NCBI GenBank assembly: GCA_028023455.1
Contig: JAQFVV010012422.1
Coordinates: forward strand, 7,253,710-7,317,709
Length of the DNA: 64,000 nucleotides
From: Epiperipatus broadwayi
Taxonomy: Eukaryota > Onychophora > Udeonychophora > Euonychophora > Peripatidae
Reading direction: 5' to 3'
Positions 10,594 to 21,689 of this stretch are shown here, in pieces. The number at the start of each line of letters is the position of its first letter. Within the stretch, counting starts at the first letter, position 1. A program made the position numbers and the translations under genes. The notes under the pieces were generated by a model, which saw only the letters and a list, made by a program, of their open reading frames with translations, did no database searches and was not told where the DNA came from.

Positions 10594-10907
10594 TATTTTT
10601 GAAGCTTCATAAGAGTTTGTTTTCAACTTACTCTATATATAACATTTGTAAATAGGAGCTTTATTAAAATTAGGTCATCTGACTTGATTTTTTATCAATT
10701 TAATTTTAGTTTTTTGCTATTAATGCTTTGGCGATTTTATATTGCTAGAGCTATTAATATATGGTGTATCTGAACTTAGTTCAGTCCCATACGGCTATTT
10801 GAGTTAGATAGCTGGATTTTTGGACATTTAAATGTCTGAAAGTTTCAGATTTTCTTCTCAATAGTTAGGCATTGATAAAATGCTGGACTAGTTCTAGTAT
10901 TTTTATT

Positions 10908-10962
10908 CCCTAGCACCTCACTGATGACGCTAGAGGCAGAAACCGCGGTCTGAGGTTGAGGG
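10908..10962 (+). ncRNA. Type I hammerhead ribozyme, unit 4 (plus)
   Basis: Identical 55-nt motif one period downstream. Predicted cut after 10950. Confidence 0.88.
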
Positions 10963-11276
10963 TATTTTTGAAGCTTCATAAGAGTTTGTTTTCAACTTAC
11001 TCTATATATAACATTTGTAAATAGGAGCTTTATTAAAATTAGGTCATCTGACTTGATTTTTTATCAATTTAATTTTAGTTTTTTGCTATTAATGCTTTGG
11101 CAATTTTATATTGCTAGAGCTATTAATATATGGTGTATCTGAACTTAGTTCAGTCCCATACGGCTATTTGAGTTAGATAGCTGGATTTTTGGACATTTAA
11201 ATGTCTGAAAGTTTCAGATTTTCTTCTCAATAGTTAGGCATTGATAAAATGCTGGACTAGTTCTAGTATTTTTATT

Positions 11277-11331
11277 CCCTAGCACCTCACTGATGACGCT
11301 AGAGGCAGAAACCGCGGTCTGAGGTTGAGGG
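11277..11331 (+). ncRNA. Type I hammerhead ribozyme, unit 5 (plus)
   Basis: Identical motif. Predicted cut after 11319. Confidence 0.88.
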
Positions 11332-11645
11332 TATTTTTGAAGCTTCATAAGAGTTTGTTTTCAACTTACTCTATATATAACATTTGTAAATAGGAGCTTT
11401 ATTAAAATTAGGTCATCTGACTTGATTTTTTATCAATTTAATTTTAGTTTTTTGCTATTAATGCTTTGGCAATTTTATATTGCTAGAGCTATTAATATAT
11501 GGTGTATCTGAACTTAGTTCAGTCCCATACGGCTATTTGAGTTAGATAGCTGGATTTTTGGACATTTAAATGTCTGAAAGTTTCAGATTTTCTTCTCAAT
11601 AGTTAGGCATTGATAAAATGCTGGACTAGTTCTAGTATTTTTATT

Positions 11646-11700
11646 CCCTAGCACCTCACTGATGACGCTAGAGGCAGAAACCGCGGTCTGAGGTTGAGGG
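11646..11700 (+). ncRNA. Type I hammerhead ribozyme, unit 6 (plus)
   Basis: Identical motif. Predicted cut after 11688. Confidence 0.88.
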
Positions 11701-12014
11701 TATTTTTGAAGCTTCATAAGAGTTTGTTTTTAACTTACTCTATATATAACATTTGTAAATAGGAGCTTTATTAAAATTAGGTCATCTGACTTGATTTTTT
11801 ATCAATTTAATTTTAGTTTTTTGCTATTAATGCTTTGGCAATTTTATATTGCTAGAGCTATTAATATATGGTGTATCTGAACTTAGTTCAGTCCCATACG
11901 GCTATTTGAGTTAGATAGCTGGATTTTTGGACATTTAAATGTCTGAAAGTTTCAGATTTTCTTCTCAATAGTTAGGCATTGATAAAATGCTGGACTAGTT
12001 CTAGTATTTTTATT

Positions 12015-12069
12015 CCCTAGCACCTCACTGATGACGCTAGAGGCAGAAACCGCGGTCTGAGGTTGAGGG
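12015..12069 (+). ncRNA. Type I hammerhead ribozyme, unit 7 (plus)
   Basis: Identical motif. Predicted cut after 12057. Confidence 0.88.
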
Positions 12070-12383
12070 TATTTTTGAAGCTTCATAAGAGTTTGTTTTT
12101 AACTTACTCTATATATAACATTTGTAAATAGGAGCTTTATTAAAATTAGGTCATCTGACTTGATTTTTTATCAATTTAATTTTAGTTTTTTGCTATTAAT
12201 GCTTTGGCAATTTTATATTGCTAGAGCTATTAATATATGGTGTATCTGAACTTAGTTCAGTCCCATACGGCTATTTGAGTTAGATAGCTGGATTTTTGGA
12301 CATTTAAATGTCTGAAAGTTTCAGATTTTCTTCTCAATAGTTAGGCATTGATAAAATGCTGGACTAGTTCTAGTATTTTTATT

Positions 12384-12438
12384 CCCTAGCACCTCACTGA
12401 TGACGCTAGAAGCAGAAACCGCGGTCTGAGGTTGAGGG
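12384..12438 (+). ncRNA. Type I hammerhead ribozyme, unit 8 (plus), helix II variant
   Basis: One base differs from the others: helix II reads GCU-AGA-AGC, turning the U-G wobble into a U-A pair. The change keeps or strengthens the helix, consistent with structure. Predicted cut after 12426. Confidence 0.88.
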
Positions 12439-12487
12439 TATTTTTGAAGCTTCATAAGAGTTTGTTTTCAACTTACTCTCTATATAA

Positions 12488-12524
12488 TAATTTTTTATTT
12501 ATTAAGTAGCCCATTGCGGGTCAA
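12488..12524 (+). repeat. 37-bp direct repeat, right copy, bounding satellite array
   Basis: Exact copy of 9771-9807. The downstream sequence (GGGTTGCTCCAATCGCCCC...) is absent from the left side, so only the 37 bp is duplicated. Confidence 0.85.
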
Positions 12525-12800
12525 GGGTTGCTCCAATCGCCCCTCGTGGAGAACTAATGAAGAAGACAGTACTCATCAGTCATCAATTGCCAGGCAATGA
12601 GGTCTTGAGCTGTTCTTGTTTTTCTCTAGCTAACAATTACACTGTACCCATTTACTGACCAATTTTTGATAGTTAGCTAGATTGGTTATATCTGAGAGAA
12701 AATTCCTAATGCAAGTAATTTCATTTGGCTTGAATTTGAATTCCAAGTCATAGGTTTAACAGGCAGATGTGCTATCTCTGCACTATGAAACCCCTCTAAA
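12525..12800 (-). repeat. tRNA-like (Asn-like) SINE relic
   Basis: On the minus strand 12,793-12,727 reads as a tRNA-like head: an A-box-like ATAGTGCAGAGATAGCA, an anticodon-stem region CTGTTAAACC (GUU, as in tRNA-Asn) and a B-box-like GGAATTCAAATTC. The body towards 12,525 is moderately GC-rich. Both pol III boxes deviate from consensus, so it is an old copy. The exact ends are not visible. Confidence 0.45.
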
Positions 12801-13929
12801 TAAATTTTAAGATAGATTTTAATATTTGCCTCAGGCGACAAAATTGATATGCCCCGACCTGGATAGACTTACAAATTACCGCTGTTAATATAAAATTTCG
12901 CCTAAATTTAAATAATTAATTTGCCGTATGGATTTTTAGATTCTCAACTTTTAAATGTTTTAAATATTGTAAACAATTTACTTCTTTGTAATATTACGTT
13001 TCACAAATATTAATGCTTTAATGTTAACATATACCTGCCATCTAGTGAGAGAAAACTAAAGTTTTTTTTTTTAAAAAACTACCAAAATATTCACAATTTC
13101 TAGATTTCAAGGCAAATAATCATATGGATAATTTTTTCACAAAGCATGCCCTGTAATTAAAAAAAAAATCACGATTTGAACCTATATAATCAATTCTGCT
13201 ATACTCGTTCATTTATTAGTCTTCTTAGCTAGATAGTGAAGTAATTCAAGTAAAGAAAATTATAAGTCTTCACAACCTAACATTTTATTTTTGCGGGCAA
13301 TATTTTTTCCCCTCATCACTCCGTTGTAAAAAGATGTCGGAGAGACTTTTATTCTGAACTCAGCTGTTTAAAATCTGTTTTACTAATGTCGCATTGTTCT
13401 ATCGGTTGTTTCCAAGCAACCATACTAGGATAGCTTTCCAAACTTAATATATATATATAAGTATCTCAAAGCAATCTGTTTTAATTATAAGTATAAAATT
13501 GTTTAAATTGACAATGTAATATTCCTCATACATCCTAAAAAGCAGAGACGATATTAATTAATTGGAAGCCAGTGTGTTTTCTTCATATTTGAAAACTCGT
13601 GATGAGTTTATGAATTAAATACTTACTTGATATACTTTACAATTTTAAATCTTAAGATTTGATGTTTTTCTCATTTACACCCCCCCCCCCCAACTACAGT
13701 TCTGGTAACTCATCAGGCTTAAATGACAGTAAACATATGCCAATTTCTTTAAAGGCAACCTATTTTTACATGTTTACTATTTAATTCTTAAACAATCGTT
13801 GATTTCGATTCGAGTTGGGTTGAAAAGGCGATCAATTAATAAATATAAGCTAATTAATAGGTGAGCTAGCTTTCTCAAAACATGGCCAGAATCATGGTGC
13901 TGAATAGAATTATGCAGTACAAGTCTGCT
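12801..13929. other. AT-rich sequence with a C-tract
   Basis: The only structure is a run of 13 C at 13,680-13,692. No motif-bearing frame or shared repeat seen. Confidence 0.5.
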
Positions 13930-15260
13930 TATATAATATTAAATGAGGCACAATATGCAAATAAGGCAATTAGATATACATTTTCCAGACAATGGAGCAC
14001 ACAAATCCTTTTTGTTGATGGAGTGTGCAATATCCCAAGCCTCATTGCACTTTCTTTTCCTATCATCTCTTTCTGAGCACACTGTTCTAACATTGGATAG
14101 CGAAAATATATGACCCATGGGCTTTTATGGTCAAGAAAGATCGATCTATATTCAGTCTTTTGTTTAGTTCTGTTGTATAACAATGCATGTTGGACAATTC
14201 TCTTGCATTTATTTGCACAAGATTCCCCATAATACACAGAGCCATGAGATGTGTTAAAATGTGCAATTTTATAGACTACCTGAGGAGCATACTCCATGGG
14301 TATTTTGTCATTGGTATTGTTCAACAAATTGTCAAGAGATGATGACAATCTAAAACTAACCCTGTATGTTTTAGCACAAATTTTTCTGGCTTATTAGCAA
14401 TATGTGGAATGTAAAAGAGACTCATCCATGCTTTAGGCATATTATTAATGCATTTAACTTTTTTTACATTGGTGTAAAATTTAATGACTGTTTTAATAAG
14501 CATGTTGCTATTATAACCAAACCCTATGAGATAATTAAGAGATGCATCTATGTTTTTTTTATCTGTCTCATATTTATATAGATTTTTGTTTCTATATAAG
14601 AAATATATAAACCTGACCAGTTTGTGTTCTATTGGACTTTTGTCTATGGATGAATGGTTCCTCTTATTTATAAAGTCAAGATCATTTTTATTTTTTTGGA
14701 TATACCATACCAAAAAATTTATCCCATGATTGATGTCTTCTACTTCAATAGTCCATTCCAGAGGTGATGTACTTTTGAACTCCAGCCATATACTGTTGTT
14801 TTGAGCCTCTGCCACAGATATAAACATGTTGCATATGTATCACATATAGATATTGTTAGTCGAAAGAACTAAATATTTAGGCAAGATATTATCTTCAAAC
14901 TTAGATAGAGTGATGCCACAAATAATATCATTTAGTGGTAACCCCATTGTCCAACCACAATTTCCCTATCAATCCATTTTAAGACTTCTATTATAATTTC
15001 TTTTTTATATGGATTGTGGTTGACTTGCTGCATGGTATCTTGTATAATGTTAATGGATAGGTCATAAGGCACTGAATCATATCTAATGAGATAAGTTTAT
15101 GATTCTCATTAAATTTTTATTTTTTTAATTTATCCATGCACTTCACACACTCAAAAGATGATTAGATTTGTGTATGTGCCAAATCCAATACCTTCTGCCA
15201 ACCATTCAGTTATTTTCTTTGCTGCTTTGAAGTAATACACCCCACTGAAATCCACTGTCT
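13929..15260 (-). pseudogene. Penelope-like element: RT 3' half plus GIY-YIG, decayed
   Basis: Reading leftward: from about 15,230 broken frames give KKITEWLAEG, a YLIRYDSVPYDLSINI stretch (RT strand and helix before the catalytic loop), then EVLKWIDREIVVGQW. The frame 14,827-14,321 continues with WTIEVEDINHGINFLVWYI and a PLE-type thumb (IEHKLVRFIYFLYRNKNLY). The frame 14,348-13,929 holds VVYKIAHFNTSHGSVYYGES, the GIY and YIG strands, and a kinase-like block EMIGKESAM. The catalytic YxDD region is frameshifted. An older family than the 5-kb copy by sequence. Confidence 0.75.
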
Positions 15261-15549
15261 ACATAATGGAATATTTAATTGCTTATAAGTGCACCTATAC
15301 TGCATAATTTTATTCGGTACTATGATTCTGATAGTGTTTTCCCAAAAGTTAGCTTATTAATTAATTTATATTTATTAATTGGTTATCTTTTCAACTAAAC
15401 TCAAAGTCAATGAGTGTTTAAGCATTAAAATATTTTGTTGAAAAGAATTAATAAGTTGAGATTTAATGTTCAATATTTTAAAAATGCCTGTATAAAAACT
15501 TGTTTAATAAAAGGAAGACCATATATATTGCAACTTTTTTTCCCATATG

Positions 15550-15650
15550 TCAAAGCATCGGCCGGAAAGCAAATACACAACAACTGTCTGCAAGACACTG
15601 CTTGCTTGCAAGGCAGCTGGGCTGATCTCTCATCTACCAATGCCAGACTA
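15550..15650 (-). repeat. tRNA-Gly-like retroposon copy, strongly degraded
   Basis: The CATATGTCAAAGC lead-in, the GGCCGGAAAGC T-arm side and TTGCAAGGCAGCTGGGCTGA are recognisable from the other copies. A short duplication around CTGTCTGCAAGACACTGCTTGC disrupts the anticodon arm. Confidence 0.6.
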
Positions 15651-15659
15651 TATTGTAAT

Positions 15660-16890
15660 CTTTTAATTGATTCATTATACAAATTGAGTATATAAAAATG
15701 TATATGATAGTCCAAAATTTTAAATTTTAGAAATATAACTTGCACAAATACTTTAATATATGACATTTAACAGAGAATTTAATGAGGACAAGAAATGCCT
15801 GTTTTTTTTATTTGTAATTATTTTTTTAATACAAATTACTATTAGAAAAAATTCCATCTTAGTATTATAGATTACAGTGTTTCTTTTAAAAAACAAAATG
15901 AGTTGGTTAGTTTCTGTACTATATTCACATAACTAATATTAGTAAGATAATTTATTATCAAAAAATATATTTTTAAAAAAATTGTAATGACAATAATATT
16001 CAGAAATAATATCTTATTATTAAAATATTTCCGTGAAACTAAGCAAAGATAGTGTATTTTAAATTTTAACTAAAAATTGTTTAAATTTTATCAGTTTTAA
16101 AAATATTTATTGATTTTTTTTGTATGTTTTGTTAAATTTTAGACTGCAAGTCAAATATTAAAAAAAACTGCTAAACAATTTTCAAGTTATTGACCAATGG
16201 CAATTAAGTAATTGTTTTCCATGTCATGCTGTTTGGGAAATATAAATAGAAATGAGCAGATGAACTTGGAGGAAAAAAAAGAAAATTATAAAAGAAAAAT
16301 GAACCATTGTTTCATGTAAAAAAAAATTTGTAAAAACTTATCAAATTTAAGATAGTTTATTTTTGTAAATCATTAAATAAGTAAGTTAATTGTGATAAAA
16401 TAAATATAAGATACTTGATAGTAATTTAAAAATGAGAGAGTAAATTATCTAGTTTCTTTGTCTATGATTAAAATTATAATCTGAAAATTCAATTTACAAT
16501 TTTAAAAATGCTGGTGAAGGAGAAAGTGAGAGTATATTGTTATTGTTAATGGAAAAATTATGAAGGACAAGATACCGCATTTCAATTAATTAAAAGGTGT
16601 AAATACAGACACATAAGAAAATACTTTTTATTTATCACTGCTTTGTTAACTAATTTAGATGATAGATTAATTATGAAGAGGAATAAAACCAATATACAAA
16701 GTGCTAACTTTTATAAACTAATGAAAATAATTTATAGAACTTTAACATAATTTATAATGGAAATTAGAAGTTAAACGAAACTAGTTATTTTTGTCAATCA
16801 AAGTAACTTGTATTATTTAATTAATCTTACAAAATTAATATTTAAGAAATAGACAGTTATTATATATTTTCCAATAAAAAATATTAATTG
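15660..16890. other. AT-rich sequence, no feature seen
   Basis: Poly-A/T rich, many short frames without motifs. No shared repeat recognised. Confidence 0.5.
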
Positions 16891-16894
16891 TTAA

Positions 16895-16965
16895 GCATTT
16901 GTGGCCTAGCGGTTAGTATAGCTGCCTTCTAAGCAGTTGGCTCGGATTCGTTTCTTGGTCAATGC
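16895..16965 (+). repeat. tRNA-Gly-like retroposon copy
   Basis: 71-nt body starting GCATTTGTGGCCTAGCGG, with a good A-box region (TGGCCTAGCGGTT) and anticodon loop CTTCTAA, so the UCC anticodon has become UCU. The B box has drifted (GGATTCGTTTC). Followed by TTTGACATCT and an A-run, the retroposon tail. Confidence 0.75.
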
Positions 16966-16984
16966 TTTGACATCTAAAAAAATA

Positions 16985-18105
16985 TTAATTAAACAAATAT
17001 GATAGTGAATGCTTATTATTAAACATTTTAATAAAAGCTTATCATAAGGAAGAGTATTTTATTTAGTCACTACAATTTTCTATTATATTAGAAAATATTA
17101 AAAGGAAGTGAATTCACAAAGAAAAGATACTAATTTTAAGTAAGCTAAATGATGACAAAAGATTATATTACTGAAGATGTAACCTGAATGAACTTATTTA
17201 TGTTTATCTTCAAAAAGGAAATAAGTCTTATATGAAATACAAATATAAGAAAAGTTTAAATAAAAATGACTTATTAATTATCACTGTGAATAATTAAAAA
17301 TCATAATGAGGAGTCTAATATTTAACTATGTTTGACTTGATTGTTTAGCTACAATTTTTATGAACTTTTATCATATTTATGTGTAATTAAGATTCAAACA
17401 TGTTTAAATGTAAAAAAAATCACCCGAAGAAGCATTGGACTTTTAAAGAGTTTATTCTACTATTGTTATTTATGATTTTTAAATATTTTATATAGGATCT
17501 TGAGGACAGCTAATCAACAGAAAAGATAAGAGTAATAACTTGCAAGGAAGTGTTAAGTATTACTTTGAGTCTATATGAATGCGGAGCAAGGATGAAGAAT
17601 TTTGAAAAAAAAATAAACAATTTTTTTTTCCTTTGGGTATTGTTTTTAGATATAAATGTCAATGCAATATTAGTTGTTAAGTTTAGTATTAAGGAATTTA
17701 AATTGAACACATTAATGTATTAGTATGTTTTATATTTTTAATGTTTACTTTTAAATTAATGACTTTAAAAGTTATACTTAAGAAGTGAATGTAGGATGTG
17801 TGAATGTGGAAAAAGAGAGGAAGTGTGGGTAAAACAATATTTTAGGTTTCCATTATAAAATAATATTATTTGAATTAATTTATTTAATAATTTTTAAGTA
17901 TAATAAGTAAATTAATGTCATCACAATGAATTATAGTAATAAAAAAAATGTGTATGATATTTGAATTTTAAAGAGTAATAAGAAAGGGGTAGATGTATGA
18001 ATGGTAAAAGTGACCAAAGAATTTTGATCTCAATTTAGTGTAATAAAGTATAATATTGACATTTGTCAAATTATATATAGTTTTATTTCCATCATGTTAG
18101 AAAAA
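16985..18105. other. AT-rich sequence, no feature seen
   Basis: No motif, shared repeat or convincing frame. Confidence 0.5.
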
Positions 18106-18108
18106 TTT

Positions 18109-18608
18109 AACTTTATTTAAATATTTCAAATACATTCAACTGTTAGTAATAGCATATCAAACAGGTTAGTATATGCACAACATTTCCAGAGGTATTGGGA
18201 AAATACAAAAATATTGGATAGAGAAGAAAAGATACAAAGAAGAAAATTTAAAGAAGCTGCTCACATGACAATGACAAAAAATTCCATAAGCCAACCTAGT
18301 GTGACTATACATAATGTATGGAAACCCCTAATCAACTTTGCTCTTAGGAAAAATTGGAGAAATCAGGAGCAACCTCATAGATAAGTATATAAAATTTCTA
18401 CAGACTGTTGCCTTTAGCAGGATGACTCAGAGCATTACCTTAAAATTTAATACTCAAGAATCTAAGGGTCCAGGTTCGAATCTCATGCTAGTATTGTCAC
18501 TGGTCAGGAAGACAGGAGAATAATACCTCTCAAAACATTGTGCATATACTAACCTGTCTGAGTGCTATTACTAACACCTGAATGTATTTGAAATATTTAA
18601 ATAAAGTT
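18109..18608. mobile_element. Inverted-repeat element with a tRNA-like segment
   Basis: Arms of about 78 bp (18,109-18,187 and 18,531-18,608) are inverted copies, with landmarks AACTTTATTTAAATATTTCA and CAGGTTAGTATATGCACAA. The 340-bp interior contains a tRNA-like stretch at 18,420-18,485 with a good B box (GGTTCGAATCTC), resembling the SINE family at 54-55 kb. It is a non-autonomous foldback/MITE-like element or a SINE flanked by an inverted duplication. No target duplication could be fixed. Confidence 0.65.
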
Positions 18609-18612
18609 AATT

Positions 18613-19720
18613 TATTCTAAAGATATTCAATATGCATATTAGATGATAGAGCTAATCCAATATAAAAATACAACTAGAGCACCATCATCACAAACCTTCA
18701 GGAAAACACTAAAAATAGTTTGTTTTGTAATACATAATTGTTACATTTGTAGAATAACACTTGATATTGTAGTATTAGTCTCGTAGTAAATTGTAGTGAT
18801 TGATGCTAGGAATATACTTTATAATCAGATAAGCTATCATTCCAGGATAGGATGAAACACCTTCCTAAAAAACTGATAGGAATGGCATAATGGGATGGGT
18901 CTATGTGATACCCATATTTGTATTTTTGATACATAGAGATGAGAGGAATTTTCATAAAATATTGATGTTAAGTTCCATAAGAGCTTAGTATAGAAACCTG
19001 GATGCTGAAGTAGTATCATTGAGACAAAAATGATTACTTGCTAAGATAGAAACATTTCATTTGAAAAAAACAACAACCTTCATTTCATAATTATAGCTAT
19101 TAGTTTTTTAAAATCAGTTTCTTATCTATGGAATTCTTTTAGATACTAAAGAAAGGTATATGGTAAGCACCGGGTGAAGATGAGTTATATATTTTAGAAC
19201 TATTACAGTTTCTTTTCTAGGTGGCAGAAGACTATTTTAGATGAATGTGAATACAAATGTTATAGTATTTAAATAATATCTAAATGACACCATACTAAAA
19301 GATAAAATGAGATCAATAATGAGAATATAAAAAAATAAAGATTGAATAGGATGAATGATTATTTAATAATAATTAAATTTTGATTCACTTAATTATTTCA
19401 ATATATTATAAATCTTATATTTAAAAGAACAATATAAATCTGAATTTTAATACACTAACATTGCAGGTGTATAATTAAATCTGAATTTTATGTATAGTTA
19501 TTGATAGAGTTCGCATAAATGTAAAACATAAAAATTTAATAAAGTATTGTAGTTTCAAAAGTAATATTAGTTAAAAGATTACAAAAATTTTCAGGTCTAT
19601 TTACCCATTGATGATTATAAAGCATTCAATGTTACAAAGGTAAAACAATTATTAACCAGGTCTACAAAAGGGACATACCCTCAATAACAATTATATCCAT
19701 AAAAGGGTTACTATAATCTT
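18613..19720. other. AT-rich sequence, no feature seen
   Basis: Nothing recognised beyond low-complexity AT. Confidence 0.5.
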
Positions 19721-19725
19721 GTTTA

Positions 19726-20160
19726 ATGTGTATCTGTACATGGGTCTACATGGCCCAAGCACCGAGAAGTCATCTATTGCCCAATGATCCATATCCCTGG
19801 GGCCCCAAAGCAAAGACCCAAATGCTTCAGCTGAATAGGTGGACATCCAGCATTGCACCAACCATCACAACAAGCAACAAGGTCCAAGGCACCAGGGCGA
19901 CTAAATGTTAAATCCTTGACCCACAGCTGAGTCATGCCAAGCCCAGTTCAGGTATCTCTATTTCCCAGTTCAACTGTTTAAATGGGCAGAGACCACATTG
20001 GGTCTACCTTCCCAAGATTGGAATGCCAACTAGAGAAAGGCTAACCAGTAATGAGCACAGATTTGCACTGCTCAAATCCAGCCTATCAAGGGGGTGCAGC
20101 AGCCTATCAGAGCGGAAATGGTGCTGAAACTTTGACCCTGTACCCTCCCGGAAGGTTTGT
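19726..20160. other. GC-richer block of unknown nature
   Basis: About 435 bp with visibly higher G+C than either flank, bounded sharply. The plus-strand frame 19,726-19,911 is open (61 codons, MCICTWVYMAQAPRSHL...) but shows no domain. It may be a repeat unique in this window, a processed host fragment or an exon; I cannot say which. Confidence 0.4.
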
Positions 20161-20164
20161 ATTT

Positions 20165-21015
20165 TATGTAAGTGATGTAAAAAGGAAAATGTATTGCATT
20201 ATTTAATGGAAGAGAACTAAAAATAGAACCCATATAAAGAACTCATAAACGTTATAATGAAATTACAACATGAAAGAAATTGTACATGTTGAGAATAACA
20301 AATTTAAGATTTAAGTAATAGAATACTTGCTTAATCTTAAAAGAGGTGTATGTAGTTAAAGTTGATTTTAATAATGTAAATAACTGTATAGATATTTTAA
20401 TAATGTTATATATGTTTTATAGTTAATTATGTTATGTAATATTTAAGAGTTTGTTATTTATGATTATTATTATTCAAATAAACAAATATTTTGATATAAA
20501 TTTGACTAATGGCTTTATTTCTACTCAGAATTATTTTTATCGCAAAATCATAAATTATAAAAAAATGATTACAATTAAAGACATAATTATTAGATAATTA
20601 TGCATAAAATATTATAAAGAAGAACTTGATAAATTGATTATTTATTTAATTAAATTATAACTATTTAGGTGGTACTGTTTAAGAACAACATATTTTAACT
20701 TGAAGTTCTTATTTTAAAATTAATTTGGATTCATTCTTGGAATAACTTTAAGGCGGTATATGAGTTTACAAGAGAAATTGTTATTGAAATATATTGCAAG
20801 ATTTACATTTTATATTAAGATGAAAATTAACTCATTGAAGTGACTAAAAAGACGAAGAATGTTATAATTGTCTTGTACAGTTCCTGATGATAATAAAAGT
20901 ATAGTTCTGTTGTTGTTGTGTGTTTTTTTTTGTAATTAATGTTGATGTAATGAAATTATAGGAGATATTTAAGTATAATTTAATCATTGATGGGAAAGTA
21001 AGGTGGTAAATAATA
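20165..21015. other. AT-rich sequence, no feature seen
   Basis: No motif or shared repeat. Confidence 0.5.
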
Positions 21016-21016
21016 A

Positions 21017-21685
21017 ATGTTAATTTCTTATATTAAAATAGGCAAAACTCTCCATACAGTAGTGCCATTCAGTACAAGCCAGAGTAATCAATGGATGCCA
21101 GAAGGCTTGTGCATAAAATCCCTATCTAGCACTGACTCATCCAATGTCCCCAGACTAGTTTCTAGCTTGTGGATTTTGTCAGTGAGGAGCTTTAGATCTG
21201 AGATCACTGCACCTAGATCTTAGGATCTAATGCAACCAGCAGCCATCTTTTATCTCTACCTAACTACAAAACTATGAGAATAAAATTGAAAACACAATAA
21301 TATTTTCAATCTAAGCTCATTAGCTTATATTCATATAGGTTTGAATTCAGTTCAGTACCCATACATTTTGGTGTCTAATGAGCTTAGATTGAAAATATTA
21401 TTATGTTTTCAATTTTATTCTTATAGTTTTGTAGTTATGTAGAGATAAAAGGTGGCTTCTGGAGGGTTGCATTAGATCCTAAGATCTAGGTGCAGTGCTC
21501 TCAGATCCAAGGCTCCTTATTGACAAAATCCACAAGCTAGAAACTAGTCTGGGGATATTGGATGAGTAGGCACTAGATAGAGATTTTATGCACAAGCCTT
21601 CTAGCATCCATTGATTACTCTGGTTGGCACAGGGTGGCACTACTGTATGGAGAGTTTTGCCTGTTTTAATAAAAGTTATGAGCAA
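21017..21685. mobile_element. Palindromic (foldback) element, best copy
   Basis: Two arms of about 300 bp (21,024-21,323 and 21,376-21,676) are close inverted copies around a 52-bp spacer. The outer ends read GGCAAAACTCTCCATACAG. The small frames on each arm are mirror images and not genes. Fragments of the same family lie at 23,899-23,976 plus 25,688-25,960, 29,222-29,335, 30,500-30,560 and 39,618-39,794, so it is mobile or was. No transposase is present. Confidence 0.8.
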
Positions 21686-21689
21686 GCAT

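Larger units (their letters stand above)
9808..12487. repeat. 369-bp satellite array with hammerhead ribozymes and an internal inversion
   Basis: About 7.3 units of 368-369 bp. The landmark GAAGCTTC lies at 9809 and 10177 (minus-oriented units), then at 10601, 10970, 11339, 11708, 12077 and 12446 (plus-oriented, spacing exactly 369). Units differ by only a few bases, so the array is young or homogenised. Each unit carries one hammerhead ribozyme and several perfect palindromes: GAAGCTTC, ACCGCGGT, TCTGAAAGTTTCAGA, GACATTTAAATGTC, CTGAACTTAGTTCAG. No ORF is conserved. A diverged fragment lies at 26,150-26,325. The structure matches animal retrozymes (small tandem repeats with type I hammerheads, processed to circular RNA); transcription cannot be seen here. 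Confidence 0.95.

Noticed and set aside
9808-12487. CRISPR-like regular direct repeats
   Set aside because: Units are 369 bp, contiguous and without variable spacers, and the setting is eukaryotic; it is a satellite.
12560-12580. CUGAUGA on the minus strand near 12,566
   Set aside because: No GAAA or matching helices follow; chance occurrence.
13699-13712. CUGAUGA on the minus strand near 13,705
   Set aside because: No helix II plus GAAA downstream; chance occurrence.
21017-21685. Two 68-codon frames with nearly the same protein on opposite strands
   Set aside because: They are mirror images from the palindromic element arms, with no domain.
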